Assembly: GCA_029974875.1 (NCBI GenBank) | Contig: JARKQP010000418.1 | Coordinates: 1-6,968, forward strand | Origin: Mobilitalea sp. | GTDB lineage: Bacteria > Bacillota_A > Clostridia > Lachnospirales > Lachnospiraceae | Direction: 5' to 3' | Length of the DNA stretch: 6,968 bases | Shown here: one piece after another, positions 1-6,386 of the stretch | Numbering within the stretch: the first letter of the stretch is position 1 | Layout: each line of letters opens with the position of its first letter | Made by a program: the position numbers and the translations under genes | Notes under the pieces: model-generated | The model's database searches: none | What the model was told of the DNA's origin: nothing | Seen by the model: the letters and a program-made list of their open reading frames with translations, nothing else

Positions 1-1
1 G

Positions 2-1381
2 TCATCAATGGTAAGATATATTTATGACAGGCTCGCATATCAGACTGCTGATAACAGGTATATCCCCCAGGTGGCAAAAAGCTGGGAGGTTGAAGACGAT
101 GGTGTTACATGGAATGTTGAGATTTTTGATTATGTAGCAGACTCTGAAGGGAATCATATTACGGCAAGTGATATTGTATGGATGCTTGAAGAGTCTATGG
201 CACAGGGACTGAAGCCCTGCTACAATAAAATTGCCAGCGTAGAGCAGACAGGAGATTACTCCTTTAAGGTCGTTATGAAACAAGATATAGTGAACTCCTT
301 TGAGCTTGTCCTTGTAAGCACCTATGTGGTATCCCAGAAGGCATATGAAGCAAGTACAGATGACTTTGCTGCTAAAACAGTATCCACATCCCCCTATCTT
401 GTAACGGATTTTGTATCCGGTTCCCATATTACCTTTAAGAAGAGGGATGATTATTGGCAGAAGGAAGAATTGATTGATAAAGCCCAGGCAAATAATCTGG
501 AGACGATTACTTATAAAATTATTAAAGAGGCTTCCCAGCAGCAGGTCGCCCTTGAAACAGGAACGGTTGATGCCTTTGAGAACATTAGTGCAACGGTTGT
601 ACCTGCATTTGAAGGTAATGCTTCCTATGAAACTGTCCAATTCCCCAGCAGTAACGGCATTCAATTATTCTATTCCGGTGATGAGAGCAGGGTCATAGCA
701 AAGGATGAAGATCTTTGCCGTGCAATCTCTTATGCCATTGATGCGGAAGGACTGGTAGCCGGAGTATATAATGGATACGCTAAAGTAATGCATGATGCGG
801 CTGTTGAGAGCGTTGTTGGGTATCTGGAAAAATGGAATGATGAGGAATATTTCCCCTATGACGTGGATAAGGCAAAGGAATATCTGGCAAAATCCAATTA
901 CAAGGGTGAGGAGCTGGAGCTGCTTTGTATGTCTGATTCTACATCACAGCGTATCGCCCAAATGATTCAAAATTATCTACTGGCAGTTGATATTAAGCTA
1001 AAATTAAACATTGTGGATGCAGCGTTGTTTTCCGCATCCCGTTTTGATGGCGCACAATACGATATGATTATTATAAATGCAGGTGCAGGATCCTTGCCGG
1101 CATTTTGGTCAAACCGCTTTGACAGCACTGCATATGAAAAAGGTGATGGTACAGCACGCAATGATGAGGTTTTAACAGCAATGCTGTATTCTACATGGAC
1201 CAATGAAGGCTTTACAGAAGAAAATATCGATGCGGTCCGCCGGTACATAATTGACCATGCATATGCGTATGGTATGTGTCTTCCTACAAGCTGCAGCATC
1301 TATGCTAAGACCCTTTCCATTCAAGAGATCGTCAGCCTCCCCGCCGGTACCCTTGATTTTGCGGCCTGCGTTTATCAGTAA
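2..1381 (+). CDS. Peptide/nickel-type ABC importer substrate-binding protein (SBP_bac_5 family), 5' end missing
   Basis: This is the extracellular ligand-binding subunit of the importer encoded by the next four genes. The frame is open to the left edge (two Ser codons precede the Met at position 8), so the true start, and any lipoprotein signal peptide, lie upstream; 459 residues are visible of a family that usually has about 500-600. SBP_bac_5 hallmarks appear in order: an N-terminal YDRLAYQT...IPQVAKSWEV segment, then the ITASDIVW motif, then SPYLVTDF...DDYW (matching the family's GPY...NPDYW pattern), and the AISYAIDAEGLVAGVYNGYA helix. The protein ends in a TAA stop at 1379-1381. In Gram-positive bacteria such proteins are normally lipid-anchored on the outer face of the membrane. 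The ligand could be a di- or oligopeptide, nickel chelate or another small molecule; the sequence alone does not decide this. The Met at position 8 should not be taken as the start, because the homology clearly begins before it. Confidence 0.93.
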   Translation, partial: SSMVRYIYDRLAYQTADNRYIPQVAKSWEVEDDGVTWNVEIFDYVADSEGNHITASDIVWMLEESMAQGLKPCYNKIASVEQTGDYSFKVVMKQDIVNSFELVLVSTYVVSQKAYEASTDDFAAKTVSTSPYLVTDFVSGSHITFKKRDDYWQKEELIDKAQANNLETITYKIIKEASQQQVALETGTVDAFENISATVVPAFEGNASYETVQFPSSNGIQLFYSGDESRVIAKDEDLCRAISYAIDAEGLVAGVYNGYAKVMHDAAVESVVGYLEKWNDEEYFPYDVDKAKEYLAKSNYKGEELELLCMSDSTSQRIAQMIQNYLLAVDIKLKLNIVDAALFSASRFDGAQYDMIIINAGAGSLPAFWSNRFDSTAYEKGDGTARNDEVLTAMLYSTWTNEGFTEENIDAVRRYIIDHAYAYGMCLPTSCSIYAKTLSIQEIVSLPAGTLDFAACVYQ

Positions 1382-1422
1382 ACGATAATGTGGAGGCAAT
1401 TGATCGGATATCGCTCCATGAT

Positions 1423-1434
1423 GGAAGGAAGGAA
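1423..1434 (+). promoter_or_regulatory. Ribosome binding site of the dppB-like gene
   Basis: A purine run of three GGAA units lies 7-18 nt before the ATG at 1442 and supports that start. It sits at the end of the 60-nt gap after the binding-protein gene, the largest gap in the operon. In that gap I see only a weak 5-bp TGGAG/CTCCA pairing with a long loop and no T-tract, so no terminator and no convincing promoter. Confidence 0.6.
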
Positions 1435-1441
1435 CTAGATA

Positions 1442-2401
1442 ATGTTAAGATATATTTTAAAGAGAATTCTATGGATGATACCCATAGTGCTTGGTGTGGC
1501 AATTATCGTATTTACATTAATGTCTTTTTGTCCTGGTGACCCGGCCACGATCATCCTTGGTTCAACTGCAACAGAGAGCGACCTCACTGCGATGAGGGAG
1601 GAGCTTGGGCTAAATAAGACCTACATAGAGAGATTAGGAACCTTTCTATATGATACCTTTATCAGGTTTGATTTCGGAGAATCCTGGATAACACGGACAA
1701 GTATTAAAGCGGCTATAATAGAACGGTTGCCGAGAACGATGCTCTTGACCATAGCGACCTTGGGTCTTTCGACTCTCATCGGTATTTCATTAGGGATTAT
1801 GGCAGCCATTAATCAGGGGAACTGGAAGGATAATCTCTGTATGGCCTTTGCCTTAATAGGTGTCTCTGTTCCGGATTTTTGGCTGGCGTTGCTTCTGATC
1901 CTCTTGTTCTCAGTGAAGCTGGGGTGGCTTCCTGCGATGGGTATCGGTGGGCTGCAGTATTATATCCTGCCGGCAATGGCCGGGTGTATGGGCGGCATAG
2001 CTGCCCTGGCCCGGCAGACACGGTCCAGTATGCTGGATGTAATACGTGCAGATTATATTACAACGGCCAGATCCAAGGGCGTTCCGGAATTCCGGGTTAT
2101 TACAAGGCATGCGTTAAAGAATGCATTTATCCCGATCATCACTATTATTGGTACACATTTCGGTAAAATGCTGGGAGGAGCAATGGTTATCGAAACTATT
2201 TTTGCGATCCCGGGTATGGGCTCCTATATTGTAACAGCTGTAAATTCCCGGGATTATCCTGTGGTTCAGGTTGGCGCTGTCTTTTTAGCGATTGTATTTA
2301 GCATATGCATGTTAGGTGTGGACTTGATTTATGCGGCAGTAGATCCTAGAATCAGGGCCCAGTATGGAAAAAAGAGTAGGAAGGTGAAGGTAAATGCTTA
2401 A
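1442..2401 (+). CDS. dppB: Peptide/nickel-type ABC transporter permease, DppB/OppB family
   Basis: This is one of the two membrane subunits that form the translocation channel. Its 319 residues fit the family's usual 300-340. The N-terminus has the typical MLRYILKRIL entry into a first membrane helix (about residues 9-29), followed by the conserved FCPGDP motif (29-34). After it come an outside region with REELGLNK (52-59), the FDFGESW motif (76-82), and further hydrophobic segments near 100-123, 132-158 and 173-190. The cytoplasmic EAA-type loop is at about 204-231 (DYITTARSKG...RHALKNAFIP), which docks onto the ATPases. The C-terminal ETIFAIPGMG motif and the ending VDPRIR are also typical. 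The start is supported by the purine-rich ribosome site just upstream. The stop overlaps the next gene by 8 nt, implying translational coupling. The gene symbol names the closest family and not a proven dipeptide substrate. Confidence 0.95.
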   Translation: MLRYILKRILWMIPIVLGVAIIVFTLMSFCPGDPATIILGSTATESDLTAMREELGLNKTYIERLGTFLYDTFIRFDFGESWITRTSIKAAIIERLPRTMLLTIATLGLSTLIGISLGIMAAINQGNWKDNLCMAFALIGVSVPDFWLALLLILLFSVKLGWLPAMGIGGLQYYILPAMAGCMGGIAALARQTRSSMLDVIRADYITTARSKGVPEFRVITRHALKNAFIPIITIIGTHFGKMLGGAMVIETIFAIPGMGSYIVTAVNSRDYPVVQVGAVFLAIVFSICMLGVDLIYAAVDPRIRAQYGKKSRKVKVNA

Positions 2402-3278
2402 TACGATGGCAGGAAAAACACAAATTAAGATAAAAAAGAAGTCTGAATTCATGAGAACCTTAAAGCAGATGAGCTATAATAAGCTGGCCGTTTTTGGTGC
2501 TATTGTGTTTGCAATTGAGTTAATACTTGTTATATTGGCTCCGCTCATTGCACCCTATGGGTATGCAGAGATGGATATGGCTGCGGCATATCAGCCGCCT
2601 TCCTGGGCACATCTGTGCGGAACAGATGATCTGGGAAGGGATATCTTTAGCCGTTTGCTATATGGCGGACGCTATTCCATCACAATGGGTATTTTCAGTA
2701 TTGGAATTTCAGTCATGCTGGGTATTATCATCGGCTCTACCGCAGGCTATTTCGGTGGGAAGGTTGACAATATTATTATGAGGTTTTTGGATATCATCCA
2801 ATCTCTTCCGGGCATGCTGCTTACCATCGTAATTTCAGCGGTTCTTGGTTCCGGATATATCAATACAATCCTGTCTCTTTCGGTAAATGGTATTCCCGGA
2901 CAGGCAAGAATGCTGCGTGCGCAGATGATGAGGGTCAGGGGAAGTGAATACATAGAGGCAGCAGAATCCATCAATTGCAGCAAATTCAAAATTATTGCGA
3001 AGCATCTGATTCCGAATTCATTTTCCCCGCTGATTGTACAAGCAACCATGGGCGTCGCAAATATGATTATCATGGCAGCCGGCTTGAGCTTTATCGGTCT
3101 TGGAGTCCAGCCTCCTGCTTCCGAATGGGGAGCGATGCTTTCCGGTTCCAGGCAGTTCATCAGATCCAGTCCACATATGGTATTCTTTCCGGGACTTGCC
3201 ATTGCAATCACAATTCTCGCCCTCAACCTGATGGGAGACGGACTGCGTGATGCACTGGATCCGAAACTGAAACGCTAA
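2394..3278 (+). CDS. dppC: Peptide/nickel-type ABC transporter permease, DppC/OppC family
   Basis: This is the second membrane subunit, pairing with the DppB-like protein. It has 294 residues, normal for the family. A charged cytoplasmic N-terminus (about 1-30, OppC_N-like) leads into a first helix (about 31-53). The family motif GTDDLGRDIFSRLLYGGRYS follows at 76-95. Several helices come next, and the EAA loop is at about 185-208 (EYIEAAESINCSKFKIIAKHLIPN split over the helix turn). The C-terminus has GLSFIGLGVQPP...EWG (230-245) and ends MGDGLRDALDPKLKR. One oddity is that the usual Gly of the EAA loop (EAAxxxG) is Asn194. The ATG at 2394 overlaps the end of dppB by 8 nt and is preceded by AGGTGA at 2382-2387. 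An internal Met at residue 5 is a possible alternative start but is less well placed. The symbol denotes the family only. Confidence 0.95.
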   Translation: MLNTMAGKTQIKIKKKSEFMRTLKQMSYNKLAVFGAIVFAIELILVILAPLIAPYGYAEMDMAAAYQPPSWAHLCGTDDLGRDIFSRLLYGGRYSITMGIFSIGISVMLGIIIGSTAGYFGGKVDNIIMRFLDIIQSLPGMLLTIVISAVLGSGYINTILSLSVNGIPGQARMLRAQMMRVRGSEYIEAAESINCSKFKIIAKHLIPNSFSPLIVQATMGVANMIIMAAGLSFIGLGVQPPASEWGAMLSGSRQFIRSSPHMVFFPGLAIAITILALNLMGDGLRDALDPKLKR

Positions 3279-3296
3279 GGAGAGGAGGCAGAGTAT

Positions 3297-4298
3297 ATGT
3301 CGGATGAAATAAAAGAAAGCATGCCGTTTCTGGAAGTAAAGAATTTAATTGTTGAATACTTCACAAACGAACAGACGGTTCATGCGGTCAATGGTGTTTC
3401 CTTCAAACTGGAAAAAGGAAAGACATTAGGCCTCGTTGGTGAGACCGGTGCAGGAAAAACATCAATTGCAAAAGCCATCCTTCGGATATTGCCCGATGTC
3501 GGAGCAAGGATTGCCAAAGGGGAAGTATGGCTGGCAGATGAAAACATCACCCGGATATCGGAAGAGGAAATGAGAAAAATCCGTGGGAAAAAGATATCTA
3601 TGATTTTCCAGGATCCTATGACGGCGCTCAATCCGGTTCAACGGGTAGGTGACCAGATTGCAGAGGTAGTATCCCTGCACAATAGCGGAACAAAGGAGAG
3701 CTTCAAGAAAAGGGCAGAAGAAATGCTTGAAATGGTCGGGATACAGAAGGAACGCTATGGGGATTACCCACACCAGTTTTCCGGTGGAATGAAGCAGCGG
3801 GTGGTGATAGCAATTGCGCTGGCATGCAATCCGGAGCTTCTGTTGGCGGATGAGCCAACAACAGCCCTTGACGTAACGATACAGGCCCAGGTTCTGAAGT
3901 TAATCGATAACCTAAAAGAAAAGCTCAATACATCCATGGTATTAATTACCCATGACATGGGTGTGGTGGCAACCCATTGTGATGATGTTGCAGTTGTTTA
4001 TGCGGGAAATATTGTTGAATATGGAAGTAAAGAGCAGGTATTCGATCATCCGGCCCATCCATATACCATAGGGCTGTTCGGAGCTATCCCAAATCTGGGC
4101 AGGGACGAAGAGTGGTTACATCCCATTGAGGGACTTCCGCCGGATCCGTCGGATTTGCCGGAAGGCTGTTCCTTCCATCCCCGCTGTAATTATACAACAG
4201 AGGAATGTAAGGCTGGAACGATAGACATGTTGGCTACGCCTGATGGGCACCAATGCCGTTGCATCCATATGGATAAAGTCTTGAAAGGAGAGGTTTAG
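3297..4298 (+). CDS. dppD: Peptide/nickel-type ABC transporter ATP-binding protein, DppD/OppD family
   Basis: This is one of two cytoplasmic ATPases powering the importer. All nucleotide-binding motifs are present: Walker A GETGAGKT (48-55), Q-loop Gln105 in MIFQDPMTALNP, signature FSGGM (161-165), Walker B LLLADE (181-186) with catalytic Glu186, D-loop ALD (190-192) and H-loop His219 (ITHD). After about residue 250 comes the C-terminal oligopeptide-transporter domain (HPAHPYTIGL...AIPN). It is followed by cysteines at 291, 297, 304 and 320/322 in a C-x5-C-x6-C arrangement, a pattern that holds an iron-sulfur cluster in a structurally known DppD; cluster binding here is inference. Length 333 is usual. 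The start is fixed by a perfect AGGAGG at 3283-3288, 8 nt before the ATG. It lies 18 nt after dppC and 1 nt before dppF. Its consensus signature contrasts with that of its partner. Confidence 0.95.
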   Translation: MSDEIKESMPFLEVKNLIVEYFTNEQTVHAVNGVSFKLEKGKTLGLVGETGAGKTSIAKAILRILPDVGARIAKGEVWLADENITRISEEEMRKIRGKKISMIFQDPMTALNPVQRVGDQIAEVVSLHNSGTKESFKKRAEEMLEMVGIQKERYGDYPHQFSGGMKQRVVIAIALACNPELLLADEPTTALDVTIQAQVLKLIDNLKEKLNTSMVLITHDMGVVATHCDDVAVVYAGNIVEYGSKEQVFDHPAHPYTIGLFGAIPNLGRDEEWLHPIEGLPPDPSDLPEGCSFHPRCNYTTEECKAGTIDMLATPDGHQCRCIHMDKVLKGEV

Positions 4299-4299
4299 C

Positions 4300-5250
4300 A
4301 TGCAACCAGTAATCGAAGTAAAAAACCTCAAAAAATATTTCCCGGTTGCAAACGGTGTGCTCCATGCGGTTGATGATGTGTCATTATCCATAGGAAGAGG
4401 AAAGACGTTGGGTGTTGTAGGGGAATCAGGCTGTGGAAAATCAACACTGGGCAGAACGATTATTCATTTGCAGGAGCATACCTCCGGAGAAATTTTTTTG
4501 CATGGGGATGATATTTCTAATTTAAAAGGAAGGGAATTGCGGAAAGTCCGCGAGAAAATGCAGATTATTTTCCAGGACCCATATTCGTCAATCGATCCCA
4601 GGAAAACAGTGGATGCAACGATCCGTGAGCCACTGCAGGTATCAAAAAGGTATAAGAGAAATGAAATTGACGATGTGACCACAGAGCTGATGGAGCTGGT
4701 AGGAATTGATAACCGCCTGAGAATGTCTTACCCTCATGAGCTTGATGGCGGGCGCAGGCAGCGGGTAGGAATTGCCAGGGCGCTTGCACTGAATCCTGAT
4801 TTTGTTGTATGTGATGAGCCGGTATCTGCCCTTGACGTTTCTATCCAGGCACAGGTATTAAACCTACTGAAAAAGCTTCAGCAGCAGAGAGGGCTGACTT
4901 ATATGTTTGTTACCCATAACTTGTCGGTAGTCAAGCATATTTCAGATGATATTTGTGTCATGTATCTTGGGCAGGTAGTCGAATTATGTCCGTCTAAGGA
5001 ACTTTTCAAAAATCCTCTGCACCCATACACCAAAGCATTACTCTCAGCCATTCCCTCCATCGATATTCATAATCCGAATAAGCCTGAAATTTTAAAAGGA
5101 GAGCTAACATCCCCAATTAACCCAAAGCCGGGATGCCGGTTTGCTTCAAGATGTAACTTTGCAACAGAAGCCTGTAAACAACCCCAAAAGCTGCAGGAAA
5201 TTTCCTCAGGGCATTTTGCCGCATGCTGCAGGGTAAGAGAGATACAGTGA
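4300..5250 (+). CDS. dppF: Peptide/nickel-type ABC transporter ATP-binding protein, DppF/OppF family, with non-consensus signature motif
   Basis: This is the second cytoplasmic ATPase of the importer, expected to form a heterodimer with the DppD-like protein. Motifs seen: Walker A GESGCGKS (41-48), Q-loop Gln92 in IIFQDPYSSIDP, Walker B FVVCDE (168-173) with Glu173, D-loop ALD (177-179), and H-loop His206 (VTHN). The signature is LDGGR (148-152) instead of LSGGQ, so the serine that normally contacts the ATP gamma-phosphate is Asp149 (codon 4744-4746). I recall similar signatures in other clostridial DppF-like proteins, so this may be a subfamily trait and not a defect. The C-terminal oligopeptide domain (HPYTKALLSAIPS) carries cysteines at 279, 285, 292 and 309/310 with the same C-x5-C-x6-C spacing as its partner. 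Length is 316. The start follows AAAGGAGAGG at 4284-4293, and the gap to dppD is one base. It is the last gene of the operon. Confidence 0.95.
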   Translation: MQPVIEVKNLKKYFPVANGVLHAVDDVSLSIGRGKTLGVVGESGCGKSTLGRTIIHLQEHTSGEIFLHGDDISNLKGRELRKVREKMQIIFQDPYSSIDPRKTVDATIREPLQVSKRYKRNEIDDVTTELMELVGIDNRLRMSYPHELDGGRRQRVGIARALALNPDFVVCDEPVSALDVSIQAQVLNLLKKLQQQRGLTYMFVTHNLSVVKHISDDICVMYLGQVVELCPSKELFKNPLHPYTKALLSAIPSIDIHNPNKPEILKGELTSPINPKPGCRFASRCNFATEACKQPQKLQEISSGHFAACCRVREIQ

Positions 5251-5272
5251 ATATAAAGAGAAATACATAATG

Positions 5273-5300
5273 ATCATTTTCCCGGCACCACGAAAATGAT
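5273..5300 (+). repeat. 9-bp inverted repeat downstream of dppF
   Basis: The arms ATCATTTTC (5273-5281) and GAAAATGAT (5292-5300) are perfectly complementary around a 10-nt loop. The hairpin begins 22 nt after the dppF stop. It is AT-rich and is not followed by a T-tract on either strand, so it is a poor terminator. It may shape the 3' end of the dpp transcript or be chance. Confidence 0.5.
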
Positions 5301-5334
5301 AAGCTAAAAGAATATAATCCAAAGGCTTAAACCC

Positions 5335-5382
5335 AAGGAAACCGTCTGTTGCACTACAACTAACGCAACAGACGGTTTCTTT
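5335..5382 (+). terminator. Intrinsic (rho-independent) terminator of the dpp-like operon
   Basis: A 15-bp perfect stem (5338-5352 pairing with 5365-5379) is extended by a G-U and two A-T pairs to about 18 bp, and closes a 12-nt loop. The stem core CCGTCTGTTGC is fairly GC-rich, and the right arm runs into TTTCTTT on the + strand. This placement, 85 nt after dppF, marks the end of the + operon. On the - strand the trailing sequence is TTTCCTTGGGTTT, a poorer T-tract, but the stem could also stop transcripts coming from the convergent operon. Confidence 0.85.
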
Positions 5383-5450
5383 CCATAATAAAACTCCTAT
5401 AAAACAATATAATTCCACCCAACAGAAGGCCTCATACATTAAACTAACGC

Positions 5451-5573
5451 GGAGAATCGGAGGGGCTCCATCTCCACATGGGTGCAGACCGGGCCTCCTG
5501 TGGTTACCTGAACTTGGCAATCACAGGAGGTTAAAAGCAAGCCCAGGTGGATATGGAGCCCCTCCGATTCTCC
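5451..5573. repeat. 123-nt long imperfect palindrome in the convergent intergenic region; nature unknown
   Basis: The outermost 20 bases (5451-5470 and 5554-5573) are perfect reverse complements. Pairing continues inward through about 12 further positions with two mismatches (5472/5552 and 5478/5546). It then breaks at a symmetric 10x10 internal loop (5484-5493 against 5531-5540). It resumes as CCTCCTGTG (5494-5502) with CACAGGAGG (5522-5530) plus a few more pairs, closing on a 7-nt loop at 5509-5515. About 45 base pairs form in total. Neither strand has a T-tract after the structure, so it is not a standard terminator, and no target-site duplication is evident at the flanks. No protein of more than about a dozen codons fits it. 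Possibilities are a MITE-like element, a structured RNA or 3'UTR element of the - strand operon (it starts 17 nt after that operon's last stop), or a transcription barrier. Confidence 0.85.
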
Positions 5574-5590
5574 TCACAACCTAAACCCCA

Positions 5591-6385
5591 TTAAGCCAAA
5601 ATCGCCTTATCATTCGTAAATTCCCTACCAGAAACCAATTCAAACTGATGCATAAGATCAGCCACCGTAAGCTTTGTCTTCTCCTCACCCCGGATATCCA
5701 GGATGACCCTGCCTTCATGCATCATAATAAGCCGGTTGCCATGGGCGATGGCATCCTTCATATTATGTGTAACCATAAGCGCAGTCAGGTGGTTCTCCGC
5801 AATAATCTGGTCTGTTACACGGAGCACCTTTTCAGCCGTCTTTGGATCCAAGGCTGCCGTATGCTCATCCAGCAGTAACAGCTTTGGATGCTGGAGTGTA
5901 GCCATAAGAAGGGTCAGCGCCTGGCGCTGGCCGCCGGATAAGAGGCCAACCTTGGCAGTCATCCGGGTTTCGAGGCCTAAGTCAAGAGTTTTCAGCAGCT
6001 CCTTAAACTTCTCTTTTTCCTGCTTTGTAATATACCAGCTTAAATTCCTGATCTGGCCACGCCGTGCAGCCAGGGCAAGATTCTCCTGGATCTCCATGGC
6101 AGCGGCGGTTCCGGTCATGGGATCCTGGAACACACGCCCCAGGTAAGCGGCTCTTTTATGTTCGGACAGCCCGCTGATATTCTTATCATCAAGCTGGATG
6201 GCACCCTGGTCTACGGGCCAGACACCGGCGATGGCATTCAAGGTAGTAGATTTTCCGGCACCGTTGCCGCCGATAATCGTACAGAAATCACCGTCATCCA
6301 AATGGAGGTTAACACCGCTTAAGGCCACCTTTTCATTAATTGTACCCGGGTTGAAGGTTTTATGGACGTCAATAATATTTAGCAT
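5591..6385 (-). CDS. ABC transporter ATP-binding protein, COG1101 family (TrpXYZ-like, aromatic amino acid importer type)
   Basis: This is the cytoplasmic ATPase of a second importer, read leftward. It is a single ABC domain of 264 residues with no extra C-terminal domain. Motifs: Walker A GGNGAGKS (39-46), Q-loop Gln87 in VFQDPMTGTAAAM, signature LSGGQ (149-153), Walker B LLLLDE (169-174) with Glu174, and H-loop His207 (VTHN). The sequence DEHTAALDP, with His where most ABC proteins have Pro, and the GTAAAMEIQENLALA segment after the Q-loop are features I associate with the COG1101 ATPases. These work with COG4120 permeases and COG2984 binding proteins. Characterised relatives carry tryptophan (streptococcal TrpXYZ) or tyrosine (C. 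difficile CD0873 system), so an aromatic amino acid is plausible but unproven. The start is fixed by AGGAGG 9 nt upstream, and the gene begins one base after the permease stop. It faces the dpp-like operon tail to tail. Confidence 0.93.
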   Translation of the reverse strand: MLNIIDVHKTFNPGTINEKVALSGVNLHLDDGDFCTIIGGNGAGKSTTLNAIAGVWPVDQGAIQLDDKNISGLSEHKRAAYLGRVFQDPMTGTAAAMEIQENLALAARRGQIRNLSWYITKQEKEKFKELLKTLDLGLETRMTAKVGLLSGGQRQALTLLMATLQHPKLLLLDEHTAALDPKTAEKVLRVTDQIIAENHLTALMVTHNMKDAIAHGNRLIMMHEGRVILDIRGEEKTKLTVADLMHQFELVSGREFTNDKAILA

Positions 6386-6386
6386 C

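Noticed and set aside
8..10. ATG at position 8 as the start of the binding protein
   Set aside because: The visible protein lacks a signal peptide and begins in the middle of the conserved N-terminal lobe; the frame is open to the left edge.
1391..1418. TGGAG/CTCCA hairpin between the binding-protein gene and dppB as an attenuator
   Set aside because: Only five pairs with an 18-nt loop and no T-tract; expected by chance.
1388..1438. A 16-codon reading frame (MWRQLIGYRSMMEGRN) in the gap before dppB, ending 3 nt before its ATG
   Set aside because: No ribosome binding site precedes its ATG, and its last codons are simply the dppB ribosome site; a coupling leader peptide cannot be supported from sequence alone.
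5360..5386. An 8-residue - strand frame (MERNRLLR) with AGGAG well spaced before the ATG and a hairpin after it, resembling a leader peptide
   Set aside because: No gene lies downstream on that strand except the antisense of dppF, so there is nothing for a leader to control; the frame is part of the terminator stem.
5451..5573. The long palindrome as a plain terminator or as an IS200/IS605-type REP hairpin
   Set aside because: There is no T-tract on either side and no GTAG-like tetranucleotide or transposase nearby.
5525..5592. AGGAGG inside the palindrome followed by an ATG frame of 13 codons on the + strand
   Set aside because: The spacing from AGGAGG to ATG is 22 nt, too long, and the frame merely follows the repeat arm; AGGAGG appears on both strands because of the CCTCCTGTG/CACAGGAGG stem.
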